Source: Pedobacter sp. N36a
GTDB lineage: Bacteria > Bacteroidota > Bacteroidia > Sphingobacteriales > Sphingobacteriaceae
Reading direction: 5' to 3'
NCBI RefSeq assembly: GCF_014472395.1
Contig: NZ_JACSZW010000011.1
Location: 62,001 to 126,000 of the forward strand
Length of the DNA: 64,000 bases
The translations under genes were made by a program, and so were the position numbers. Of the stretch, positions 1 to 8,774 are shown piece after piece. The notes below the pieces were generated by a model. It was not told the DNA's origin and did not search any database. It saw nothing but the letters and a program-made list of their open reading frames with translations. The first letter of the stretch is position 1; every line of letters begins with the position of its first letter.

Positions 1-1038
1 TATCGCAAGAGAAGGGATATCTGCTATATAAGAATCGTCAATTACGGAACATTGGTTAATGCCATTTTTTAGCTCCAGCCTCATCCCTACCCGGTTTAAT
101 TTCTCCAGACGCGTATCTGCTTCTTCGGGCGTATAGCCCATTGAAAGTAATGTGGCCCAGCAAATGATGCCATTTTCAACAGAAGCCCGGTCGCTGAAAG
201 GGATCAGACATTCTATTTCCGCAGCTTTATAAATTGCCCGAATATAGGTTTTGTCTTCAATTGGCTCCACAAATGAAATCTGCAAATCCGCTTTTTGACT
301 CAAACTCCAGGAGAATTTCCTTAGACCAGGAAGTTCCTGAATCGGAATTCCGCTGGTATATTCAGGAGAATAAATGAATAGTTCCGCTTCTTTAAAGAGT
401 TTCAATTTTTCCAGCAGCTTCACCTTTTGAGAAGGAAAACCCTCGGCATGTGCCTCACCTATATTAGTTAATACGCCAATTGTTGGTTGGATAATGCGCT
501 GGAGTGCTTCCATTTCATTTTCTTTGGAAATTCCAGCTTCGAAAATCCCAAGCGTATGTTCCTCGCGGATATTCCATACCGAAAGCGGTACTCCGATCTG
601 AGAGTTAAAACTTTTAGGGCTGCGAATGATGTTATCATCTGCAGCTAAAAGCTGATAAAGCCACTCTTTGACAATGGTTTTCCCATTGCTTCCGGTAATG
701 GCCAGCACTTTTAAGTCGTATTGATCACGATGAGCAATGGCCAATGTTTGTAAAGCCTGGCCTACATTCTCAACCAATAGCATGTTTGCATCCGGAAAAG
801 CATTAAAATATTGTTCATCACTGATCACAAAACAACGGATTCCGTTTGCGTAAGCTTCCTTCAGATACTCATGACCATCACGCTTCGCCTGCAAGGCAAA
901 AAATAAAGAACTTTCAGGGTCAATCACCGCTCTACTATCGATTACCAACCTGGTAATGATCAGCTCCGGCTGAGAAATAAAAGCTTTTGCATGAAGAATT
1001 TCTGCAAAATAGTCAATGGTATAGGTCGTACTGCTCAT
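1..1038 (-). CDS. murF: MurF domain (UDP-MurNAc-tripeptide:D-Ala-D-Ala ligase), partial, likely N-terminal half of a MurF-Alr fusion
   Basis: The gene starts with ATG at 1038 and runs leftward off the window with no stop, giving 346 codons. I read a Mur-ligase N-terminal domain with a short-chain start (MSSTTYTIDYFAEILHAK), then the ATP-binding P-loop GSNGKT at residues 116-121, a TNIGEAH motif, and near the edge a DDSY motif typical of MurF. MurF adds D-Ala-D-Ala to the UDP-MurNAc-tripeptide, the last cytoplasmic step of muropeptide synthesis. In Bacteroidota this MurF is commonly fused to alanine racemase, and the short linker-like sequence before the edge fits that, but the racemase part lies outside the window, so the fusion is inferred. 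It is divergent from recX. Confidence 0.85.
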   Translation of the reverse strand, partial: MSSTTYTIDYFAEILHAKAFISQPELIITRLVIDSRAVIDPESSLFFALQAKRDGHEYLKEAYANGIRCFVISDEQYFNAFPDANMLLVENVGQALQTLAIAHRDQYDLKVLAITGSNGKTIVKEWLYQLLAADDNIIRSPKSFNSQIGVPLSVWNIREEHTLGIFEAGISKENEMEALQRIIQPTIGVLTNIGEAHAEGFPSQKVKLLEKLKLFKEAELFIYSPEYTSGIPIQELPGLRKFSWSLSQKADLQISFVEPIEDKTYIRAIYKAAEIECLIPFSDRASVENGIICWATLLSMGYTPEEADTRLEKLNRVGMRLELKNGINQCSVIDDSYIADIPSLAI

Positions 1039-1242
1039 GGTTCAAAATTAAAGTTTTTGCAGGGATAACCATCGCTTGCTTGTAATATTAGTAAGATTTT
1101 AGCAGCATTCCTCTTTATAGTGATCTCCCCTTTCTACTGAAATACTTTTGCCGATCCTCGCTATATTTATGTTAAACGCTTTATTTGTATTAAAAACGTC
1201 AATATTACGGAAACATGAGATGATTTCTAATTCTGGTCGGTC

Positions 1243-1755
1243 TTGATTGTGTATTATTGTAATACATTGGAAAATTCAGAGAAAAAAACCGTCAAATACG
1301 ATAAGAAAACAGCTTTATTCAAAGCTGAGCATTATTGTGCTTACCAGGAACGCGCACAGCAGGAAGTCAGGAATAAACTTTATGAATGGGGATTGAGGCC
1401 TGATGAGGTGGAAGAAAACATTTCTGAACTCATCACGACCAACTATTTAAATGAAGAAAGATTTGCGCAGGCCTATGTTTCCGGCAAGTTCAACATCAAA
1501 AAATGGGGAAAAATAAAGATCAAGCAGGCTTTAAAACTTAAAAAGGTACCTGAGAAAATGATCTTAAAGGCTTTAAATACGATTGATTATGATGATTATG
1601 TAAAAGCAATATTGGTTTCTGCGGAGAAAAAGTCGAATTTAATTAAGGAAAGTGATCCATATAAAAGAAGGAATAAGCTCATTACACACCTCATGACAAA
1701 GGGTTTTGAAAATAATTTGATCATGGAAGTCCTGAAAGACAACAGCTTATACTAG
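1243..1755 (+). CDS. recX: Regulatory protein RecX
   Basis: Small basic, helix-rich protein of up to 170 residues, matching RecX, which binds RecA filaments and modulates recombination and SOS activity. The RecX repeats are visible: an N-terminal block around YCAYQERAQQEVRNKLYEWG, a middle block with NYLNEERFAQAYVSGK followed by the KWGKIKIKQALKLK motif, and a C-terminal block with KRRNKLITHLMTKGF. There is no ATG near the N terminus. Candidate starts are TTG 1243, GTG 1249 and TTG 1267; the last would begin just before the conserved region and is the most natural. The gene stands alone between divergent murF and a tRNA array. Confidence 0.85.
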   Translation: MIVYYCNTLENSEKKTVKYDKKTALFKAEHYCAYQERAQQEVRNKLYEWGLRPDEVEENISELITTNYLNEERFAQAYVSGKFNIKKWGKIKIKQALKLKKVPEKMILKALNTIDYDDYVKAILVSAEKKSNLIKESDPYKRRNKLITHLMTKGFENNLIMEVLKDNSLY

Positions 1756-1781
1756 ATACTCAAATTAATTATAAAAAAAAC

Positions 1782-1811
1782 TTGACAGAAAGATAAAAGT
1801 CCCTATATTTG
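1782..1811 (+). promoter_or_regulatory. Bacteroidota-type promoter of the first tRNA-Gly/tRNA-Leu unit
   Basis: TTG at 1782-1784 and a perfect TAnnTTTG (TATATTTG, 1804-1811) are separated by 19 bp, the arrangement known for the primary sigma factor of Bacteroidota. Transcription would start near 1818, about 75 nt before the tRNA-Gly. Confidence 0.75.
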
Positions 1812-1891
1812 CATTCCCAAACGAAACAAAGGGTATTAGGAAATACACTTTAAGAAATGGGAACATCGGATGATGTTAAAATAAAAACCAT

Positions 1892-1964
<73 letters not shown>

Positions 1965-1967
1965 CTA

Positions 1968-1994
1968 AATAACTTCAACTATCATGAAGTTATT
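1968..1994 (+). other. Intercistronic hairpin between tRNA-Gly and tRNA-Leu, copy 1
   Basis: A perfect 10-bp stem AATAACTTCA/TGAAGTTATT with a 7-nt loop. The equivalent position of the second Gly-Leu unit (4228-4251) has a perfect stem of different sequence, so structure rather than sequence is kept. Probably a processing or partial-termination element of the tRNA precursor. Confidence 0.6.
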
Positions 1995-2015
1995 TAATTT
2001 AAAAGGTTAACACCT

Positions 2016-2100
2016 GCTCAGATGGTGGAACTGGTAGACACGCAGGACTTAAAATCCTGTGACCTTAAAAGTCGTGCGGGTTCGATTCCCGCTCTGAGTA
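2016..2100 (+). tRNA. tRNA-Leu(TAA), copy 1
   Basis: 85-nt class II tRNA: acceptor GCTCAGA with TCTGAGT (G-T at the first pair), anticodon stem CAGGA/TCCTG with loop CTTAAAA (anticodon TAA), a long variable arm, and T-loop TTCGATT. Discriminator A. Identical to 4273-4357. Confidence 0.97.
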
Positions 2101-2105
2101 CATAG

Positions 2106-2135
2106 CCTCTTTACGAAAGTAGAGAGGTTTTTTTT
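2106..2135 (+). terminator. Rho-independent terminator after the first tRNA-Leu
   Basis: Stem CCTCTTTAC/GTAGAGAGG (one T-G pair) with a GAA-type loop, followed by a run of eight T. Confidence 0.85.
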
Positions 2136-2181
2136 GTGCTCAAAATTGAAACCTTTTAAAAAAATATCCGTCCTTTAGGAT

Positions 2182-3537
2182 ATGAAAATCTCTAGTCTTA
2201 CCTACTTATCCCTCTTGCTGTTCTTTGCAAATCTGGTTTTTTCCTTAAACCTGGTTGCGCAGAAAAACACCGGGAAAGTTGTTACTGATGACATTGATAA
2301 CTTTTGGACAGCTTATGATAAAATAACCAGCACCAAAGACAGTGCTGCACAATACCGTTATTTAAATCAGCTATTCATTGAAAAGGGATCGCCTGGGCTA
2401 AAAGCCATTATGGAGGTGAAAAACTATACGGCTAAATCATATATTAATGCCATCAACAGCTATCCGCTATTTTGGAGTTCCATCAGAAAAAATACGCTCA
2501 AAGCAAAGGGTATTGCGGAAATGATTGAAATAGATGTGCACAAAATGAAGAAATTGTATCCAGAATTAAAACCGGCCAACATTTACTTCACAATTGGCGC
2601 GTTAAGAACCGGAGGAACGACATTAAATGGGATGGTTCTGATTGGTGCCGAGATTTCTATGGCCGATCAATATACCGAAACCAAAGAATTTCCCAGCAAT
2701 TACCAGCATCTAAAAACTCATTTCAAGACCAATCCGATCCATGATATCGGATTTCTAAACGTCCATGAATATGTACATACACAGCAAAAAACTACCGAAG
2801 CAAAGCATCTTCTGGGGCAAATTACGCTTGAAGGTGCCGCTGAATTTGTAGCGGTAAAAGCTACAGGGAAACCTTCTACACTACCTGCTTTAGCTTATGC
2901 CAAAACCAAAGATGAAAAAGGGTTAGAAAAAGAGGAAAAAATTAAAGCAGCATTTTCTTTGCAAATGTTTAACCCATCACCTGGATATTGGCTGTATACT
3001 AATGAACCAAATCCATTCGGACAGCGAGATTTAGGGTACGCTGTTGGCTATATCATTTGTGAAAAATATTATGAAAAAGCCAGAAATAAAAAACAGGCGA
3101 TAAAGGAAATGATAGCACTAGACTACAACGACAGTACCGCACTGGCCAGGTTTATAGATCAATCCGGATATTTACCGAAGTCTGTAAAAAGCTTAAAAAA
3201 TGAGTACGACCGCCAAATCCCAAAGATTATTGGCATTAAACAACTCAAAAATCACAGCCAGGATGTAGACCCCTCCATCAATCAGCTCACTATTGAATTC
3301 TCTGCGCCTATGAATAAAAAAAGCAGAGGTTTTGATGTAGGACCATCAGCAGGAGTAGACAAGCTATTGCGTGTAAAAAATGTGGTTGGATTCTCTGAAG
3401 ATGGCAAGTCGATCACCATTGATGTAGACCTGTTACCCGGTAAAGATTATGAATTGCTCCTGACAGAGCGGTTCATGAATACTAATTTCAGTCCAATTTC
3501 CGCCTACCTGATTACCTTTATAACCGCGGATAAATAG
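2182..3537 (+). CDS. Secreted HExxH zinc peptidase-like protein
   Basis: 451 residues with a clear signal peptide (hydrophobic residues about 5-25, cleavage near VAQ-K28). The centre carries HEYVH at residues 195-199, the zinc-binding HExxH signature, followed 17-21 residues later by LEGAAEF (E217 or E221), where gluzincin peptidases keep their third zinc ligand. This spacing resembles DUF2268-type predicted Zn proteases. The last 110 residues (from about 335) look like a bacterial Ig-like domain with the motif LTIEFSAPMN. It probably acts in the periplasm or on the cell surface; the substrate is unknown. The gene sits between two copies of the tRNA array. The protease assignment is from the motif only. 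Confidence 0.7.
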   Translation: MKISSLTYLSLLLFFANLVFSLNLVAQKNTGKVVTDDIDNFWTAYDKITSTKDSAAQYRYLNQLFIEKGSPGLKAIMEVKNYTAKSYINAINSYPLFWSSIRKNTLKAKGIAEMIEIDVHKMKKLYPELKPANIYFTIGALRTGGTTLNGMVLIGAEISMADQYTETKEFPSNYQHLKTHFKTNPIHDIGFLNVHEYVHTQQKTTEAKHLLGQITLEGAAEFVAVKATGKPSTLPALAYAKTKDEKGLEKEEKIKAAFSLQMFNPSPGYWLYTNEPNPFGQRDLGYAVGYIICEKYYEKARNKKQAIKEMIALDYNDSTALARFIDQSGYLPKSVKSLKNEYDRQIPKIIGIKQLKNHSQDVDPSINQLTIEFSAPMNKKSRGFDVGPSAGVDKLLRVKNVVGFSEDGKSITIDVDLLPGKDYELLLTERFMNTNFSPISAYLITFITADK

Positions 3538-3588
3538 CCAAAAGCTTGGTTAAGCTACTCTAGAAAGACCTCAATTAAAATTTTAATC

Positions 3589-3660
3589 CTTGAAATCCAG
3601 TCGCTTCGATGAAATCTTAAAAAGAGTTTGCAGAAAAATAAAAACTATCCCTATCTTCGT
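3589..3660 (+). repeat. Upstream promoter repeat of tRNA-Gly copy 2
   Basis: A 72-bp segment opening with CTTGAAATCCAGT and closing with CTATCTTCGT. The same opening and closing blocks recur at 4069-4140, and both segments lie at the same distance (12 nt) from a tRNA-Gly. TATCTTCG at 3652-3659 is a plausible -7 box (TAnnTTTG with one change) with TTG at 3628-3630. The middle has diverged. Confidence 0.65.
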
Positions 3661-3672
3661 GGCACGTTAACA

Positions 3673-3745
<73 letters not shown>

Positions 3746-3750
3746 CAAAA

Positions 3751-3776
3751 AGCCTTCCCATCGGAAGGCTTTTTTA
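3751..3776 (+). terminator. Terminator of tRNA-Gly copy 2
   Basis: Perfect stem AGCCTTCC/GGAAGGCT with a 4-nt loop, followed by TTTTTTATTTT. Confidence 0.88.
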
Positions 3777-3779
3777 TTT

Positions 3780-4068
3780 TCATCCAAAAATCATTCGAGG
3801 CCTCTCAGCTAATTTTCTATCTTGAGTTCAGCAGGGAAGTTTCCTGATGAATTTCTAGACTTTATTTCTTTTTTAGTTTCATTCCAGTTATTCATCAATA
3901 AGAATCAATATCAGATACTTTCTATCTGGGGAGCATTAGTTTTACGAATATATAATTTATTTTAAACCCGCAAACTCCTTTATGAAGTCCAAAACCCATT
4001 TTATGAACCTAAATTGGATATTTCAGGTTAAAAAAAGAAGGTAAGAAAAAATAAATGATTTTTTTCTA
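3780..4068. other. Gene-free AT-rich gap between tRNA-Gly copies 2 and 3
   Basis: About 290 bp of AT-rich sequence. I see no open reading frame with coding character, no RNA fold and no repeat here until the promoter block at 4069. Confidence 0.5.
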
Positions 4069-4140
4069 CTTGAAATCCAGTGTATTCGGTAAAATCTTCC
4101 CTGTAGAGTATAAAAAAGTCAAAACAATACCTATCTTCGT
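4069..4140 (+). repeat. Upstream promoter repeat of tRNA-Gly copy 3
   Basis: Second copy of the 72-bp block, exactly 480 bp after the first. CTTGAAATCCAGTG and CTATCTTCGT are shared; TATCTTCG is the likely -7 box. No TTG is retained at the position used in copy 2. Confidence 0.65.
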
Positions 4141-4152
4141 ATCGTCATCAAC

Positions 4153-4225
<73 letters not shown>

Positions 4226-4227
4226 CC

Positions 4228-4251
4228 AATCCCTTCCAGATAGAAGGGATT
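4228..4251 (+). other. Intercistronic hairpin between tRNA-Gly and tRNA-Leu, copy 2
   Basis: Perfect 9-bp stem AATCCCTTC/GAAGGGATT with a 6-nt loop, at the position of the hairpin at 1968-1994 but with different stem bases. The following 20-odd bases before tRNA-Leu are identical in both units. Confidence 0.6.
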
Positions 4252-4272
4252 TAATTTAAAAGGTTAACACCT

Positions 4273-4357
4273 GCTCAGATGGTGGAACTGGTAGACACGC
4301 AGGACTTAAAATCCTGTGACCTTAAAAGTCGTGCGGGTTCGATTCCCGCTCTGAGTA
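4273..4357 (+). tRNA. tRNA-Leu(TAA), copy 2
   Basis: Identical over 85 nt to 2016-2100, anticodon TAA in loop CTTAAAA. Second member of the repeated Gly-Leu unit. Confidence 0.97.
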
Positions 4358-4361
4358 CATT

Positions 4362-4394
4362 GCCTCTTTACAGCCCGTAAAGAGGCTTTTTTTT
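4362..4394 (+). terminator. Terminator of the second tRNA Gly-Leu unit
   Basis: Perfect 10-bp stem GCCTCTTTAC/GTAAAGAGGC, loop AGCCC, followed by eight T. Confidence 0.9.
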
Positions 4395-4484
4395 GCTCAA
4401 ATTTTAAATACCAGCAGGGAAGCACTAGAAATTTCAGGTCGCTGGTTCTATCCCCTATCAGAATAATTCTTAGCTTTATCACCT

Positions 4485-6167
4485 ATGAAAACCCATTTAT
4501 TTAGTATCGCAATGCTATTCATCAGCACTGCTTTATGCGCACAAAAAAACACACAAGCTACCGAAGCAGTCATCACCTATGGTTCCCGCAGCAACGGCAA
4601 AGAAGTTGGCGGAGAAAAAAAACTTTTTATCAAAGGAAGCCAGGCCAGAATCTCCGGTCAGGAGCGCCAGGCAAAACAAGAACAATTCCTGCAATTTGCA
4701 GAAGCAGCTACCTATCAGGTACTCAATAGCAATGGAAACCTATACACCTTTAAAAAACCGTTCTCTGCATATGTAACAGCAGAACTAATCGCAGGTACAG
4801 ACACCATCATGGGCATCCCCTGTAAAAGAGCAAAGGTATTTATCCGTTCCAATACCATTGAAATCTGGTATACAAACGACCTGAAAATTAAAGGAACACC
4901 AGACTTGACTATTACGCCAGGCCTCGGTCTTATCCTGAAAACCATTCGCAATGGCAATACAGAAACTTATGCAAAAAAGATTGATTACCGCAAAGTAAAA
5001 CCTGAGGAACTTTCCTGGCCAAAACAATTGGGCAGCCTGCTTGACGAAGCCGCATATCAGCGCCAGATCATTGAAAGCCGCTACCAAACTATCAATGTCT
5101 TCCATAAAGAAAAGATCAGTTTTGGAAACAAAATAGAAAACCCAACAGCTAACCAGCCGAATGCCACTTATCATTTTTCTGGCGGTACGGTAATTCTTAA
5201 AAAAGTAAAGCTTCCCACAGTAAAAGCGGGACAATCCGTTTTTGCTGAACTGATCCAAAATTCTAATGGTGATGCTTATGACAGAACAGGGTCTGTATTT
5301 ATGATTCCTGTAGATAAATCCATTTCTTTTCTGGACGCTTTGCAGAACGGTTTGCAGACTTTACCAGTTTACAATGCCAGCAACGGCAAAAAGTATCAGG
5401 GCGTAACGGCTACAGACAATTATCTTCCGCCTCTGGAACTCATGCGTTTCTTCACCTCCTTTGGAGTGAAACATTTCAATGAACAGGCAAAAATCAAAGG
5501 ATACAACTGGGCAGATTCTGTCATCTATAAACAAGATATTACGTTGCTTGCACCAAAATTGCAAGGCGAGGTCTGGATTGGTGTGTTTATCGGAAACTAC
5601 GATAAAGGCGGACATACAGTAAGTTTGAATCTAAATTACTATCCAGGATACGAGGGAGAAAAAGAGCAAGAAAAAAAATCTTATATCATGCCTGTATTTA
5701 ACACGACCAATCTAATGGAGATGGCTGGACAAGAATACGGAACTATGTTTGAGAAAGATTCTTTAACAGTGACTATTGATGTACCAAAGGGGCTCAAAAA
5801 TATTCGTTTAAGGTACCTCACAACTGGTCATGGCGGCTGGGGTAAAGGCGATGAATTTGTTCCGAAACTGAATGAGCTTTTTGTAGACGGAAAAAGAGTC
5901 TATCATTTTATTCCTTGGAGAGAAGATTGTGCAACGTACCGTTTCAACAACCCTTCTTCCGGTAATTTCGGAAATGGTCTTTCTTCTTCAGATTTAAGTC
6001 GCTCAAACTGGTGTCCTGGAACACTTACCCTTCCTGTCGAAATCCCATTGGAAAACTTAAGTCCGGGAAAACATACCCTGCAAGTTGCGATTCCTCTTGG
6101 AAAACCTGAAGGCACCAGCTTCAGCTCTTGGAATGTTTCCGGTGTATTAATTGCTGATCAGGAATAA
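4485..6167 (+). CDS. Secreted PNGase F-like protein (peptide-N-glycosidase F C-terminal-type domain)
   Basis: 560 residues with a signal peptide (1-19, ending ALCA-Q). Residues about 27-165 resemble GLPGLI/DUF4412-type envelope proteins (GIPCKRA, WYTNDL, PGLGLILK). The C-terminal half, about 210-555, resembles the two-domain PNGase F fold: TTGHGGWGKGDEF followed by the block DCATYRF...SGNFGNGLSSSD...NWCPG, which parallels the GW-, SPGNWAPDRAGWCPG-type segment of PNGase F. PNGase F removes N-glycans from asparagine in glycoproteins. Glu in GDEFVPKLNELFVDG could match a PNGase F active-site Glu, but I could not align the catalytic Asp. Function is therefore a family-level inference. Standalone gene. 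Confidence 0.65.
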   Translation: MKTHLFSIAMLFISTALCAQKNTQATEAVITYGSRSNGKEVGGEKKLFIKGSQARISGQERQAKQEQFLQFAEAATYQVLNSNGNLYTFKKPFSAYVTAELIAGTDTIMGIPCKRAKVFIRSNTIEIWYTNDLKIKGTPDLTITPGLGLILKTIRNGNTETYAKKIDYRKVKPEELSWPKQLGSLLDEAAYQRQIIESRYQTINVFHKEKISFGNKIENPTANQPNATYHFSGGTVILKKVKLPTVKAGQSVFAELIQNSNGDAYDRTGSVFMIPVDKSISFLDALQNGLQTLPVYNASNGKKYQGVTATDNYLPPLELMRFFTSFGVKHFNEQAKIKGYNWADSVIYKQDITLLAPKLQGEVWIGVFIGNYDKGGHTVSLNLNYYPGYEGEKEQEKKSYIMPVFNTTNLMEMAGQEYGTMFEKDSLTVTIDVPKGLKNIRLRYLTTGHGGWGKGDEFVPKLNELFVDGKRVYHFIPWREDCATYRFNNPSSGNFGNGLSSSDLSRSNWCPGTLTLPVEIPLENLSPGKHTLQVAIPLGKPEGTSFSSWNVSGVLIADQE

Positions 6168-6192
6168 CCTATAAATTACCGTCTAAAAAAGA

Positions 6193-6274
6193 AGCTTGAT
6201 CACAAGATTGTCAATGTTCCCAAAAAGCCATAAGCTATATCAGGGCATTGCAATTTTGTGATCAGGCTTTTTGG
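6193..6274 (+). terminator. Long inverted repeat, probable terminator after the PNGase F-like gene
   Basis: 18-bp arms 6193-6210 and 6251-6268 (core TTGATCACAA/TTGTGATCA, two mismatches) flank a loop of 40 nt and end in TTTTTGGTTTT. The long loop makes simple termination less certain. Confidence 0.5.
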
Positions 6275-6379
6275 TTTTATACGAAAAACAGGATCCGAGT
6301 CCTTGCATAAAAAGCGGATTATCCAGCGATAAAAAACTCAGAATCCACTATAAATCTTACACTTAACTGTTTTTGTTTT

Positions 6380-6411
6380 TTTGTAAGCCCCATGCTTTAG
6401 CCGTATCTTTA
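6380..6411 (+). promoter_or_regulatory. Probable promoter of the suf operon
   Basis: TTTG at 6380-6383, then 20 bp, then TATCTTTA (6404-6411; TAnnTTTG with one change). Predicted start about 36 nt before sufB. No Fe-S regulator site was recognised. Confidence 0.55.
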
Positions 6412-6453
6412 TAGGGTACAGTTATTGTGAGCACTAGATAAAAGACCGATATC

Positions 6454-7899
6454 ATGAATGAAGATTTGGATATGTTGGAGCAATCCGCACTAAACGACTA
6501 CAAGTACGGCTTTGTTACAAATATAGATACCGATACCATCCCAAAAGGATTAAATGAGGGCGTAATTACACTCATTTCTAAGAAGAAAAACGAGCCGGAC
6601 TGGATGCTTGCCTGGCGACTTAAAGCTTATGCTTATTGGTTAAAGCTAGAGGAGCCCAACTGGGCAAACATCAAACACCCACCGATTAGTTATCAGGATA
6701 TTATTTATTATGCGGCTCCTAAACAAAAAGAGCAACTCAGCAGTCTGGATGAAGTTGATCCGGAACTCTTAAAAACTTTTGAAAAATTGGGCATCTCCTT
6801 GAATGAACAAAAGAGACTTACCGGAGTCGCAGTTGATGTGGTAATGGACAGTGTATCTATTGCGACCTCTTTTAAAGAGCAGTTGTCCGAAATTGGGGTC
6901 ATCTTTTGTTCCATCAGTGAAGCCATTCAAAAACATCCCGAGCTGGTAAAAAAATACCTGGGTTCGGTGGTGCCAATGACCGACAATTACTTCGCTGCTC
7001 TAAATGCTGCAGTTTTCACAGATGGATCTTTCTGTTACATTCCAAAAGGTGTACGATGCCCAATGGAACTTTCTACCTATTTCAGAATCAATGCCGAGAA
7101 TTCTGGTCAATTTGAAAGAACATTGATCATTGCAGAAGAAGGGAGTTATATGAGTTACCTGGAAGGCTGTACTGCGCCAATGAGAGATGAAAACCAATTA
7201 CATGCCGCAGTGGTAGAACTAATTGCTATGGAAAAGGCGGAAATCAAATACTCTACCGTTCAAAACTGGTATCCTGGTGATAAAGAAGGTAATGGAGGAA
7301 TCTATAATTTTGTGACTAAACGTGGTATTTGCCAGGGAGATTATGCTAAAATCTCCTGGACACAGGTAGAAACCGGTTCAGCCATCACCTGGAAATATCC
7401 AAGTGTAATCCTCAAAGGTGACTATTCTATTGGTGAATTCTATTCAGTAGCCTTTACCAACCACCACCAACAAGCAGATACGGGGACTAAAATGATACAT
7501 CTTGGAAAACACACAAGAAGTAGAATTGTAGCGAAAGGAATCTCCGCCGGACAAAGTCAGAACAGTTACCGAGGACTAGTTCGTACAGCGAAAGGTGCCA
7601 TTAATGCCAGAAATTACTCGCAATGCGACTCCCTCCTATTGGGTGATAAATGTGGTGCACATACTTTTCCCTATATAGAAGTTAAAAATAAAACCGCCAT
7701 TATTGAGCATGAAGCGACGACTTCTAAAATTGGAGAAGACCAACTTTTCTATTGTCGTCAAAGAGGCATTGATGGAGAAGCCGCAGTGGCACTGATCGTA
7801 AACGGTTTTGCCAAAGAAGTAATGAATCAATTACCCATGGAATTTGCTATAGAGGCCCAAAAACTACTCGCCATCAGCATGGAAGGCAGTGTAGGCTAA
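6454..7899 (+). CDS. sufB: Fe-S cluster scaffold protein SufB
   Basis: 481 residues, the usual length of SufB. It forms the SufBC2D complex, which assembles Fe-S clusters in the cytoplasm using sulfur delivered by SufS/SufE. Family blocks seen: an N-terminal KYGF region, YIPKGVRCPMELSTYFRIN, the beta-helix core with YLEGCTAP, NWYPGDKEGNGGIYNFVTKRG, RGISAGQ-like KGISAGQSQNSYRG, and the C-terminal QLFYCRQRGIDGEAA segment. First gene of a tightly packed operon sufB-C-D-S-E-DUF59; sufC follows after 25 nt. The ATG at 6454 sits 43 nt after the predicted -7 box. Confidence 0.97.
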   Translation: MNEDLDMLEQSALNDYKYGFVTNIDTDTIPKGLNEGVITLISKKKNEPDWMLAWRLKAYAYWLKLEEPNWANIKHPPISYQDIIYYAAPKQKEQLSSLDEVDPELLKTFEKLGISLNEQKRLTGVAVDVVMDSVSIATSFKEQLSEIGVIFCSISEAIQKHPELVKKYLGSVVPMTDNYFAALNAAVFTDGSFCYIPKGVRCPMELSTYFRINAENSGQFERTLIIAEEGSYMSYLEGCTAPMRDENQLHAAVVELIAMEKAEIKYSTVQNWYPGDKEGNGGIYNFVTKRGICQGDYAKISWTQVETGSAITWKYPSVILKGDYSIGEFYSVAFTNHHQQADTGTKMIHLGKHTRSRIVAKGISAGQSQNSYRGLVRTAKGAINARNYSQCDSLLLGDKCGAHTFPYIEVKNKTAIIEHEATTSKIGEDQLFYCRQRGIDGEAAVALIVNGFAKEVMNQLPMEFAIEAQKLLAISMEGSVG

Positions 7900-7924
7900 T
7901 TTTAATTCCGCTAAAATTTAAAAT

Positions 7925-8692
7925 ATGATGTTATCTATTAAAAATATACACGCAAATATTGAAGGCAAAGCGATCCTTAAAGGTATCAATCTGGACATCA
8001 AAGCCGGTGAAGTACATGCGATCATGGGGCCCAATGGCTCCGGAAAAAGCACTTTAGCCGCTGTACTTGCTGGAAGAGAAGAATATGAAGTAACTGAAGG
8101 TACCATTAGCTTTTTAGATAAAAATCTGCTGGATTTATCCATTGAAGACCGGGCAAGAGCCGGTTTATTTCTTGCTTTTCAATATCCAGTAGAGATTCCA
8201 GGGGTCAGTACAACCAACTTCATCAAAGCCGCTGTTAATGAAAAGCGTAAATATAATGGCCAGGAGCCATTGGATGCCCTTGCTTTTTTAAAGGTGATGA
8301 AAGAAAAAATGGCCATGGTAGAGATTGATCAATCTTTACTCAGCCGTTCGATAAATGAGGGTTTTTCCGGGGGAGAAAAGAAACGTAATGAAATATTTCA
8401 GATGGCCATGCTAGAGCCCAAACTCGCTATCCTTGATGAAACAGATTCCGGACTGGACATCGATGCCCTGCGTATCGTAGCCAATGGCATCAATCAATTG
8501 AGAAATGAGCACCGCGCAATCCTATTGATTACCCATTATCAGCGCCTCCTGGATTATATCCAGCCGGACTATGTCCATGTCCTTTACAATGGCCGAATTG
8601 TTAAATCCGGCAGCAAAGAACTCGCACTGGAACTGGAAGAAAAAGGATACGATTTCATTACAGATGAAACAGATTTAACCGCAAAAGCTTAA
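7925..8692 (+). CDS. sufC: Fe-S assembly ATPase SufC
   Basis: 255 residues. ABC-type ATPase of the SufBC2D scaffold; ATP hydrolysis drives the conformational change that exposes the assembly site. Walker A GPNGSGKST lies at residues 35-43, the Q-loop in FLAFQYP, the signature FSGGEKKRNE, and Walker B LAILDETDSGLDID with the SufC-typical DETDSGLD, followed by the H-loop ITHYQR. There is no membrane domain, as expected for SufC as opposed to a transporter. Lies 25 nt after sufB and 82 nt before sufD; the latter gap holds no recognisable element. Two adjacent ATGs at 7925 and 7928 could serve as start. Confidence 0.97.
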   Translation: MMLSIKNIHANIEGKAILKGINLDIKAGEVHAIMGPNGSGKSTLAAVLAGREEYEVTEGTISFLDKNLLDLSIEDRARAGLFLAFQYPVEIPGVSTTNFIKAAVNEKRKYNGQEPLDALAFLKVMKEKMAMVEIDQSLLSRSINEGFSGGEKKRNEIFQMAMLEPKLAILDETDSGLDIDALRIVANGINQLRNEHRAILLITHYQRLLDYIQPDYVHVLYNGRIVKSGSKELALELEEKGYDFITDETDLTAKA

Positions 8693-8774
8693 GCATATCC
8701 TCCTTGGAAAGGATAGATTCCTCCTTAAAAACAATGAACTCTCCAAAAAAGACCTCCTTAACAAAGAAAAGATC

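Noticed and set aside
4785..5258. 157-residue minus-strand frame inside the PNGase F-like gene
   Set aside because: Antisense to a clear secreted-protein gene, Cys/Phe-rich with no domain pattern; typical shadow frame.
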